Source: an uncultured Eggerthella sp. (GTDB lineage Bacteria; Actinomycetota; Coriobacteriia; Coriobacteriales; Eggerthellaceae). Taken from it: a DNA stretch of 5,424 nucleotides. A program made the position numbers and the translations under genes. Where the stretch lies: positions 1-5,424 of the forward strand of contig CABRGJ010000082.1 in NCBI GenBank assembly GCA_902470405.1, given 5' to 3'. This document shows, piece after piece, positions 1 through 5,424 of the stretch (positions within the stretch are counted from its first letter, which is position 1; every line of letters starts with the position of its first letter). The notes under the pieces are model-generated. The model worked only from the letters and a program-made list of their open reading frames with translations. It was not told the origin of the DNA and searched no databases.

Positions 1-540
1 CACACAAAGAACAAGCTCGCTCGATCAGCAAGAAAAGCAAAATTCGAGGAGAATGGACAAGCGGTCGTAGAGGCAGCTTTCTTGATCCCCTTGCTCCTGC
101 TTGCACTATTACTCCTGATCCAACCAGCTATTCTGCTCTACACCACGCTCGTCATGCAAGGCGCCGCTGCAGAAACCTGCCGGATCGTTGCGACTGAATC
201 TTTGATGGAAAAGAACGTCGATGCGGTCGAGGACTACGCAAAACGTCGCCTAGCCGCCATCCCTCAGCAAGATAGTTTCCACGTGCATGAACCATCATGC
301 ACGTGGATCGTCGCCTATACCGGAGACGAATCAACAAGTGAAGTCTCTGTCGAGATAACCAACGAAGTGAAGCCCTTGCCGCTATTCGATTTCGGGCTCG
401 AAGCGCTTGGTGTTCTCAACGATGAGGGCAATTTCCAACTCAAAGTCTCGCACCACCTCACGACCAAGAGCACTTGGGTACAGGAAAACCCACTCGGTAC
501 CGACCCCAACCAATGGATTGAACGATGGAACGCTTCTTGA
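1..540 (+). CDS. TadE-like minor pilin / pseudopilin, 5' truncated by the window edge
   Basis: This looks like a pseudopilin of a Tad/Flp pilus: a small membrane-anchored protein with a cleavable leader and an extracytoplasmic domain. The frame is open from the first base with no ATG, GTG or TTG before the key motif, so the real start lies upstream; a TTG at 82 would cut the motif off. The visible protein has 179 residues. A basic leader (visible residues 3-14) is followed by G19-Q-A-V-V-E24, which fits prepilin peptidase cleavage after G19 with Glu at +5. A hydrophobic segment rich in Leu and Pro follows (about 26-50). The remainder is a polar domain with two cysteines near residues 60 and 100. 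The 3' end overlaps the TadG-like gene by 16 bases, implying one operon. The pseudopilin class is fairly sure; whether it is TadE or TadF proper is not. Confidence 0.8.
   Translation, partial: HTKNKLARSARKAKFEENGQAVVEAAFLIPLLLLALLLLIQPAILLYTTLVMQGAAAETCRIVATESLMEKNVDAVEDYAKRRLAAIPQQDSFHVHEPSCTWIVAYTGDESTSEVSVEITNEVKPLPLFDFGLEALGVLNDEGNFQLKVSHHLTTKSTWVQENPLGTDPNQWIERWNAS
278..307. repeat. Perfect 13-bp inverted repeat with 4-base loop inside the first pilin gene
   Basis: The left arm TCCACGTGCATGA (278-290) and the right arm TCATGCACGTGGA (295-307) are exact reverse complements separated by ACCA. Each arm also contains the palindrome CACGTG. No T-run follows, so it is not a standard intrinsic terminator. 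It lies in frame within coding sequence (residues around SFHVHEPSCTW). The inverted repeat is read directly; any function (mRNA hairpin, protein binding site) is inference. Confidence 0.9.
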
Positions 541-2672
541 ACAACTTGGAACAAAACCTTCATGAAGAGAAGGGTTTCTCGACCGTGGGAGTTGCTCTTG
601 CGCTGCTCATCACGCTCGCACTCATCTTCACTGCAGCTCAAGTATATGAGATCGAATCCGTATCAGCTGACATCCAAGAAGTTGCGGATGTAGCCGCACT
701 CGCTGCTGAGAATGTGGTAGGTGAATATTACATTGTCGGGCTCGTTTGCGATGCGCTCGCGCTTTCCCTCTCCCTTTCATCGTTATGCTGTCTTGGTTTG
801 AGCATAGCTGCGGCCTGCACTCCCGTCACCGCAACGCTCTCAGAAACGCTTTGGCAAACAGCCCAAAAGCTCAAACGAGCTCAGGTCTCATTTGTCGAAA
901 GAGCACAAGATGCACTTGAGCAACTAAAGCTCATCCTGCCGCTCGCTGCAGCGGCGAAAGCAAAAAGCGTCATCGATGCGAACTCAGGCGTGCGCGGTGG
1001 CGCATCGTATACTGGCATCGCGATCCTCGTTCCCTGGCAGACCGACCCACTCGACGAGAGAGAACATCGCATCAGCGACGAGGCATTCGAAGAAGCTGAA
1101 GAAAAACGAGATACGATCAAGGACCTTGGCGAGAAGGCCGAAGAAGCCGCTCATGATGCGAACACCTTCAAAGAAGCAGCCTATCAATTCGATAGCGGCA
1201 GCGAAACCTCCTACTGCATGTATGAACGAGCAAAAACGCTCGCGCACCTCGACGCACGCGAGAATCCCTATTACGCCTCTGCTGAAACGTGGGATTTCGA
1301 CGTCGCGCTCACACGGGCGCAAGCATACTATCGCTCACGCGCTCAGATCGAAAGCCCCTCCGACGGATCAGTCGCAGAACGCGCACGATCAGCGCTGCGT
1401 AAGAAGCTCTACCGCTATGCATCAGAAGAGCTCGCAAAGGGATACGTGAATCGAACATCCGATAGTTTTAAAGCATATTTTCCTCGTCTCCCAAAGAACA
1501 CTGAAGAAATGAAACGAACAACGCTCTACACTGATGCACACTACCCCATTTCTGCTTCTGCGCAGGGCAAGCAGGTGCTCCATGCCTTCGAGGGATGCCC
1601 CGCCTATGCACAAGCTACGAAGGCTGGCCATGGCTCGATTGCACAAGCTGACGGAAACGCTGCGTTCGAAAAATGTCCGCAATGCCAGTTCGACGCAACG
1701 AGCATGGGAAGCGTAGCTTCTGCCTCGAGCTCGATCGACAATGGGTTCGAGTATCACTATCTCAAGGTCGCTGATCTTGCGGTGTCGTATCAAGATGCCT
1801 ACCAGAAGGCGAGCGAAAGATCGCAAGAGCTCAAAGGGCAGACCAAAGAGCTCTTCCAGTCGATCGGGGAAGCACTCGAGGAAGCGGATAGCCAACGCAT
1901 CAAGATCGATCCGCCGGGGAAATTCGGTGCGGTCACTTTCGTTGTGACCACTGATCCAGGACGTTCGAATTTCACCACTCGATTCGTCGAGAGCACGGAA
2001 CGATTAAGGGCACGCGTAGCTCTTTCAGGGGCGACGCTCTTACCCGAATCGACTGAGAGCGGAAAGAATGCCATCAACAGCATCCTCGACGGTTATGCTC
2101 AAGCAGGCGTGGACGGAGGAACGGGTGGAGCCCACATCGCGCTCGATCTTTGGGCTCGACTGCTCGAGGGATATGGCGAAGCGCAGGAAACGCTCACGAA
2201 CGCCTTGAACGATGCGATCGGCGCGTTACCACTCGCAAGCGAGAGTGGTTTGGGGCCATGGGCTGCGGGCTGTTTCGAATCAATCATCGAAGGGGTTGGT
2301 CTTCAAAGCGCTGATCTTTCTCCGAGAAAAGCAGCTCTCGTCAACACTATGCACATCGGATACGCAGATGACTCACCATTCTGCGTGCGTCTCATCGATG
2401 TGAAGATCGCTAATCTTGGGCGCAATACGAACGCTGAAGTCTTCGAGAATGTGCTCGATTCAGCTCAGAGTGCGATAACAGAACAGATCGATGGTGCCGA
2501 CTTTACGATCGAGGTCGCAACGATCGAGATCATTCAAGGATCTGTTGAGATCCCGATCACGATCACGATCCCGCAATCGATCAAGGACACTGCCAACGAT
2601 GCTATTCGTCAAGCATTCTCTGCACTTCAAGATCGTATCGCCTCCTTCCAATTCTCACGGAGGTGGAGATGA
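525..2672 (+). CDS. Large TadG-like Tad-domain protein, 715 aa
   Basis: Probable TadG-type component of the Tad pilus machine, membrane anchored with a large extracytoplasmic part. Residues about 14-60 form a Tad-like N-terminus: EEKG17, a hydrophobic helix (about 20-40), then D55-V-A-A-L-A60, the hallmark of Tad-domain (PF13400-type) proteins. Position +5 after G17 is Gly, not the Glu of the two flanking pilins. A second hydrophobic, Cys-rich stretch follows (about 70-105). Charged helical segments with coiled-coil character lie around 185-215 and 415-455. A cysteine group, C358 and C384-x-x-C387, lies mid-protein. The C-terminus ends in a Thr/Ile-rich beta-like stretch and then a helix. The ATG at 525 lacks a clear Shine-Dalgarno site but overlaps the upstream gene, suggesting translational coupling. 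The N-terminal assignment is good; the long central region is not recognised with certainty. Confidence 0.75.
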   Translation: MERFLNNLEQNLHEEKGFSTVGVALALLITLALIFTAAQVYEIESVSADIQEVADVAALAAENVVGEYYIVGLVCDALALSLSLSSLCCLGLSIAAACTPVTATLSETLWQTAQKLKRAQVSFVERAQDALEQLKLILPLAAAAKAKSVIDANSGVRGGASYTGIAILVPWQTDPLDEREHRISDEAFEEAEEKRDTIKDLGEKAEEAAHDANTFKEAAYQFDSGSETSYCMYERAKTLAHLDARENPYYASAETWDFDVALTRAQAYYRSRAQIESPSDGSVAERARSALRKKLYRYASEELAKGYVNRTSDSFKAYFPRLPKNTEEMKRTTLYTDAHYPISASAQGKQVLHAFEGCPAYAQATKAGHGSIAQADGNAAFEKCPQCQFDATSMGSVASASSSIDNGFEYHYLKVADLAVSYQDAYQKASERSQELKGQTKELFQSIGEALEEADSQRIKIDPPGKFGAVTFVVTTDPGRSNFTTRFVESTERLRARVALSGATLLPESTESGKNAINSILDGYAQAGVDGGTGGAHIALDLWARLLEGYGEAQETLTNALNDAIGALPLASESGLGPWAAGCFESIIEGVGLQSADLSPRKAALVNTMHIGYADDSPFCVRLIDVKIANLGRNTNAEVFENVLDSAQSAITEQIDGADFTIEVATIEIIQGSVEIPITITIPQSIKDTANDAIRQAFSALQDRIASFQFSRRWR
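2659..2663 (+). promoter_or_regulatory. Shine-Dalgarno site deciding the start of the second TadE-like gene
   Basis: GGAGG at 2659-2663 sits five bases before the ATG at 2669. This favours that ATG over the in-frame GTG at 2663, which overlaps the site itself. Confidence 0.8.
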
Positions 2673-3148
2673 GCGCCCTTTTACATCCCTCACCGCACAA
2701 GAACTCTCAGCTTTCTCGCTGTCGTAGTGCACGCTCAAGCGGTCAAATGACCATAGAGTTTGTCGTACTCTTCCCCATGATGCTGATCATCGCGATCATC
2801 GCGTTCAACAGCGTTCTTTTCCTCTCGGAATGCGCTGCATTCGACCGCATCTTCCGCGAATCCGTAAGCGTGCTCGCCCCCTCTCCTGCAAGCGACGAAT
2901 CCTCCGATCGCATCAGCGCACAGGTCGAAGAGAGCCTCGATCGCTTCACGCAGAAGGCTCATCTTTCCTGTAGCGTCTCAGCGAGCGGACAAAACGATGG
3001 CATGGTCGTCTACTCAGGCACGCTTTTCTTCTCGCCCACCATCTTCGGAGCCTACCCGCTCAGAAGCGTATTCGGTATCGCGCTCTCTCCGATCGAACAC
3101 ACAGCCCAGATAACGGTTGATACCTACAAACCAGGAGTATTCCTATGA
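2669..3148 (+). CDS. Second TadE-like minor pilin / pseudopilin, 159 aa
   Basis: A short pilin-like envelope protein, probably the TadE/TadF-type partner of the first gene. The polar N-terminal leader, with several Arg near its end, leads to G25-Q-M-T-I-E30, which matches prepilin peptidase cleavage after G25 with Glu at +5. A hydrophobic helix runs from about 31 to 52. Next come a short amphipathic segment, a polar linker rich in Ser, Asp and Glu, and a C-terminal part with alternating beta-like stretches. Cysteines lie just after the helix and in the domain. The start is the ATG with GGAGG five bases upstream, overlapping the stop of the TadG-like gene as ATGA. The stop overlaps the next start in the same way, so translation is probably coupled. 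Family is called from motif and context, not from a search. Confidence 0.8.
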   Translation: MSALLHPSPHKNSQLSRCRSARSSGQMTIEFVVLFPMMLIIAIIAFNSVLFLSECAAFDRIFRESVSVLAPSPASDESSDRISAQVEESLDRFTQKAHLSCSVSASGQNDGMVVYSGTLFFSPTIFGAYPLRSVFGIALSPIEHTAQITVDTYKPGVFL

Positions 3149-3660
3149 CCAGAACAGCACTCACCAAGATATGCCTATTCGCAGGCTTATTCGCGATCTG
3201 CATTGGCTTATGCATAGCGATCGACGCATCGCTTAGAAGCGGTCTTGACGACGCGAGCGCTCTCGAAGCACCCGAAGAGTCGACCGATACGAACGCTACC
3301 TCGATCCTTAAGATGATCGAAGCGGACGATCCGAGTATGGACATGCTCGCAGCTGCATGCTTCAACCTCACGCTCGATACCGATATTCCTTCAGAGTTCC
3401 AAGCTGAAGCGCTCGATCCAAGCGACTTCGCTGCAGCGTATACATCTGGCAAGACCATGAGCTTTATCTATGATGGCTCCCTTGAGAATGCGCAAGACGC
3501 GTGTAAGCGATCTCTTGAGCAAAAAGGATGGATATCGCTTCAAGAGACCGATCGATCCATCACGAGCTTTGCGAAGAGCTCAGGTACCTACCGCAGTCTT
3601 ATCGTGCAATACCTTTCGATGGATAGGAGAACGATCGTACTGATCGACTTACCTACCTGA
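3145..3660 (+). CDS. Membrane-anchored protein of unknown function in the Tad operon, 171 aa
   Basis: I do not recognise this protein. Residues 1-8 are basic, 9-26 form one hydrophobic segment with three cysteines (10, 19, 23), and the rest is an acidic polar domain expected outside the membrane. No convincing lipobox is seen, so an uncleaved anchor is more likely than a lipoprotein. The C-terminal 70 residues look like a small alpha/beta domain: a strand around MSFIYD, a helix around ENAQDACKRSLEQ, a GW turn, then three probable strands ending at IVLIDLP. Two ectodomain cysteines, C72 and C120, could form a disulfide. AGGAG at 3133-3137 precedes the ATG by seven bases and the gene overlaps the preceding stop as ATGA. 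Context suggests a role in pilus assembly or anchoring; that is inference only. Confidence 0.75.
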   Translation: MTRTALTKICLFAGLFAICIGLCIAIDASLRSGLDDASALEAPEESTDTNATSILKMIEADDPSMDMLAAACFNLTLDTDIPSEFQAEALDPSDFAAAYTSGKTMSFIYDGSLENAQDACKRSLEQKGWISLQETDRSITSFAKSSGTYRSLIVQYLSMDRRTIVLIDLPT

Positions 3661-3706
3661 TGAAAAACAAAGATCCAAGCAGCAACCCCAATCAAAGGAG
3701 ATAAAC

Positions 3707-4087
3707 ATGTCAGAATCTACAACCATCGATCGAACGCTTTGCGCCTGGCAAAGAAAGGAAATGCCGCTCTTTCCCAAAATGGGTGTCGCGAGTTCATTCT
3801 CACAACGCGTACGCGGCCTGCTCGGTGCGCCGCCTGAACCACAGATGCTCCTGATCGCACCCTGTCATAGCATCCATACCTTCGGCATGGAGTATCCCAT
3901 ACATGTAGCATTTTTCGATCGTGAGGGCGTGGTCATCGATGCCGAGACCTCGGTACCACCAGGATGCAAGCGCTCATGCGACCGTGCGGTTGGCGTACTC
4001 GAAATGCCCGCGATCTTCCAAGATGACACCTGGTTCACTTACGGAGATCACTTACGACTCGCCCCGCCCGAAGCAAGTCGCCCTTAG
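3707..4087 (+). CDS. DUF192 family protein, 126 aa
   Basis: The protein matches the pattern of the DUF192 (PF02643) family, whose members are small beta-rich proteins without an agreed biochemical function. Visible hallmarks are R34-x-R-G-L-L-G40 (usual form ERxxGLM), H57-T-F-G-M61 followed by P64-I65, and the strand V67-A-F-F-D71 with a glycine turn and V75-V76. A V-L-E-M segment near residue 98 stands where the family has VLE followed by its last strand. No signal peptide or membrane helix is seen, although some relatives are exported. A strong AAAGGAG at 3694-3700 lies six bases before the ATG. It follows the anchored protein by 46 bases in the same direction, so it is probably co-transcribed with the pilus genes. 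Family assignment is good; its job here is unknown. Confidence 0.85.
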   Translation: MSESTTIDRTLCAWQRKEMPLFPKMGVASSFSQRVRGLLGAPPEPQMLLIAPCHSIHTFGMEYPIHVAFFDREGVVIDAETSVPPGCKRSCDRAVGVLEMPAIFQDDTWFTYGDHLRLAPPEASRP

Positions 4088-4096
4088 GTATAAGGG
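4081..4096 (+). repeat. Short hairpin across the DUF192 stop codon
   Basis: CCCTTA (4081-4086) and TAAGGG (4091-4096) can pair around the loop GGTA. The stop codon TAG lies at 4085-4087, partly inside the stem. No T-run follows, so it is at best a weak pause or mRNA 3' structure rather than a proper terminator. Confidence 0.45.
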
Positions 4097-4130
4097 TCGA
4101 AATCGATACATCGCGACCACTCCGCATCAA

Positions 4131-4160
4131 TTGACCATAAACGACACGACCGATCATACC
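4131..4160 (+). promoter_or_regulatory. Possible sigma-70-like promoter for the zinc-ribbon gene
   Basis: TTGACC at 4131-4136 matches five of six bases of the -35 consensus. An 18-base spacer leads to CATACC at 4155-4160, only a partial -10 match. It lies in the 100-base gap after the DUF192 hairpin, the longest + strand intergenic gap in the window. The weak -10 makes this tentative. Confidence 0.25.
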
Positions 4161-4173
4161 GATCAGCCACAAA

Positions 4174-4180
4174 GAAGGAG
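4174..4180 (+). promoter_or_regulatory. Shine-Dalgarno site deciding the start of the zinc-ribbon gene
   Basis: GAAGGAG lies seven bases before the ATG at 4188. The frame stays open upstream into the DUF192 gene, so this site fixes the start at 4188 rather than at a far upstream codon. Confidence 0.8.
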
Positions 4181-4187
4181 AAAGAAG

Positions 4188-4679
4188 ATGAAAGTAGTTC
4201 ACGGAATGCGACCTGAAGAACACGAAGCCCCTATCATTGAAGCGCAGGATTTCAAGATCTGCCCAATTTGTGGCGCAACATGTTTTTCCGATATGGAAGT
4301 ATGCTTCGGATGCCTCCATCATTTCGAGGGAGACGAATCTCTGCCCGCAGATCAAACACCTTCGGACATACTCGAGCAGCAAGAGATGCCTTGCGCAGAG
4401 CACAAGATGAGAGCGAAGAGCGATCCATGCCCGAACGAAGCACTTGCCCTATCTGCAGCAGATGAACCACAAGAAACAAAAGAAACGAACGAAACGCCTC
4501 TTACCCCTTTCGATCACATGCGCGACATACCTGGACCGAAAAAACCAGAGGTCTTGCGATCATGTTCGCCCCGAGTGCATTGCAAGAGCGCGCAGGAAGA
4601 AGCGATGACCTCGCATCATATCTGCTCGGATGGAGAAGGACGGCAGTTTGAGATATCGATTACCGTGAAACTGCTCTGA
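4188..4679 (+). CDS. Small zinc-ribbon protein of unknown function, 163 aa
   Basis: The clear element is a zinc-ribbon-like pair of knuckles: C25-P-I-C28-G and C39-F-G-C42, ten residues apart, followed by L-H-H-F. The first 24 residues are polar and contain no export signal, so the protein is probably cytoplasmic. Residues about 48-125 are low in hydrophobic content and rich in Glu, Pro and Thr, including an ETKETNET stretch, and are probably disordered. Scattered cysteines (69, 81, 126, 132, 146) follow. The last eleven residues, QFEISITVKLL, look like one beta strand. The start is set by GAAGGAG seven bases upstream. It is the last + strand gene before the convergent thrC. It may be a regulatory or scaffold protein tied to the pilus cluster, but no function can be assigned. 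Confidence 0.75.
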   Translation: MKVVHGMRPEEHEAPIIEAQDFKICPICGATCFSDMEVCFGCLHHFEGDESLPADQTPSDILEQQEMPCAEHKMRAKSDPCPNEALALSAADEPQETKETNETPLTPFDHMRDIPGPKKPEVLRSCSPRVHCKSAQEEAMTSHHICSDGEGRQFEISITVKLL

Positions 4680-4738
4680 TTGCTTCTTGGTTCTGAACGC
4701 CCTTGTCGATAATGCGATTCGATCCGCTTGGAAAAGCC

Positions 4739-5424
4739 TTAGCAAACGAAGGACTCGATCGCTGCTTCAATAGCAGGTGTCGACCCCTCGATGACCTCGG
4801 TGAAGCGAATGGGCTTCGTGTCGAGTTCGGCTAAGCCACGCGGAATAGCGATATGTCCCGTTTCTCGAGCGATCAGGTCATTGAGCTCACAACCGCTCAA
4901 TGAAGCAACATCTGCTGGCAACTCATCGCCAGGAGCAAGGCTCATCAAAGCTCTGTAAACGCTATCACCGAACTTCGCCCAATGAGCCGTTGAGGCTACC
5001 AGTACGGGATTTTCACCGCGAAGGTTCTGCGCCACTTTCATCGCTACCGCAGTATGCGGATCGACGAGATAATCATATTCATCCAGTACTGCCTTGATGG
5101 TACGCAGGCATGCCTTGCTATCGACCGCATCCGCTTTGAACTCGGCCTGGAGCTTCTCGCGTGTTTGGTCATCGATGCTGAAGGCTTTGTTCTCTTTCAG
5201 ATCCTTCATCCAAGAAGCGATAACATCACTCCTGCGTCCCGAAAGCTCGAAGAGCTGGCGCTCGACGTTGGAGGAAACAAGAATATCCATGGATGGAGAG
5301 GGCGTGAGCACGAACTCACGATCGCGAATATCATAGATGCCCGTGTTGATGAAGTCGGTCAGGACGCGATTCTCGTTACTTGCACAGAAGAACGTCTCGA
5401 TAGGAGGTCCGATCTGCTTTGCAT
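4739..5424 (-). CDS. thrC: Threonine synthase, C-terminal part (5' end beyond the window)
   Basis: Threonine synthase is a PLP enzyme that converts O-phosphohomoserine to threonine and phosphate, the last step of threonine biosynthesis in the cytoplasm. The 227 visible codons contain recognisable C-terminal family segments: C-A-S-N-E-N-R-V-L-T-D-F, a S-P-S-M-D-I-L-V-S-S-N-V-E-R block, L-V-D-P-H-T-A-V-A, and V-A-S-T-A-H-W-A-K-F. The frame stays open from a TAA at 4739-4741 to the window edge, so the GTG at 5311 is not the start. Long-type ThrC proteins are around 490 residues, so roughly half is outside, including the N-terminal domain that holds the PLP lysine. It is convergent with the pilus-associated genes and is not part of their operon. 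No damage is seen in the visible part. Confidence 0.95.
   Translation of the reverse strand, partial: AKQIGPPIETFFCASNENRVLTDFINTGIYDIRDREFVLTPSPSMDILVSSNVERQLFELSGRRSDVIASWMKDLKENKAFSIDDQTREKLQAEFKADAVDSKACLRTIKAVLDEYDYLVDPHTAVAMKVAQNLRGENPVLVASTAHWAKFGDSVYRALMSLAPGDELPADVASLSGCELNDLIARETGHIAIPRGLAELDTKPIRFTEVIEGSTPAIEAAIESFVC

Noticed and set aside
46..70. GAGGAG followed closely by an ATG at 53, looking like a gene start
   Set aside because: That frame ends at a TAG after five codons. The pilin motif lies in another frame that is open from base 1, so this is a decoy.
82..540. TTG at 82 as the start of the first pilin gene
   Set aside because: It would remove the GQAVVEAAF processing motif just upstream and has no Shine-Dalgarno site; the gene is better read as truncated by the window edge.
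976..1449. 157-codon + strand frame inside the TadG-like gene
   Set aside because: Arg/Ser/Lys/Thr-rich translation with no plausible fold, entirely inside the coherent TadG-like frame.
1422..1895. 157-codon open frame on the - strand, and similar ones at 984-1322 and 315-641
   Set aside because: They lie wholly opposite strong pilus genes, show no family motif or ribosome site, and are explained by the codon bias of the opposite strand.
2128..2157. Inverted repeat GAGCCCA / TGGGCTC with a 16-base spacer
   Set aside because: Short arms and a long loop in coding sequence; probably chance.
2228..2249. Inverted repeat ACCACTC / GAGTGGT
   Set aside because: Seven base pairs with an 8-base spacer inside coding sequence is not rare enough to claim a function.
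3737..3753. CTTTGC / GCAAAG hairpin early in the DUF192 gene
   Set aside because: Six base pairs only, no associated signal.
3921..4187. Upstream extension of the zinc-ribbon gene into the DUF192 gene
   Set aside because: The extra residues are out-of-frame DUF192 sequence, and a good ribosome site stands right before the ATG at 4188.

Overview
The window carries the distal end of a Tad/Flp-type (type IVc) pilus gene cluster on the + strand. It runs convergently into the 3' end of a threonine synthase gene on the - strand. The moderate GC content, the strong Shine-Dalgarno sites, the chain of overlapping genes and the gene set (TadE-like, large TadG-like, second TadE-like, DUF192 protein, small zinc-ribbon protein) suggest an actinobacterium, most likely of class Coriobacteriia. 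The lineage is an inference from gene style and was not tested by any search.

Layout. Positions 1-540 hold a 5'-truncated TadE-like pseudopilin. It overlaps by 16 bases a long TadG-like protein (525-2672). That gene overlaps by ATGA a second TadE-like pseudopilin (2669-3148), which in turn overlaps by ATGA a membrane-anchored protein of unknown function (3145-3660). After a 46-base gap comes a cytoplasmic DUF192 protein (3707-4087). After a further 100-base gap, with a weak hairpin and a possible promoter, comes a zinc-ribbon protein (4188-4679). A 59-base convergent gap follows, then the C-terminal 227 codons of thrC (4739-5424, - strand).

How the genes work together. The two TadE-like proteins share the prepilin-peptidase motif G|xxxxE followed by a hydrophobic helix. 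The TadG-like protein has the same layout but no Glu at +5, and carries the D-x-A-A-L-A motif of Tad-domain proteins. These three, plus the anchored protein, are probably envelope-side minor pilins or assembly factors of one machine whose ATPase, platform and major pilin genes would lie upstream of the window. The DUF192 and zinc-ribbon proteins have no export signal and are probably cytoplasmic. thrC belongs to amino-acid biosynthesis and is an unrelated neighbour.

The most notable non-coding signals are a perfect 13-bp inverted repeat with a 4-base loop inside the first pilin gene (278-307) and a strong excess of GATC, with ten copies in 97 bases at 2486-2582. No tRNA, rRNA, CRISPR array, insertion sequence or convincing rho-independent terminator was seen.
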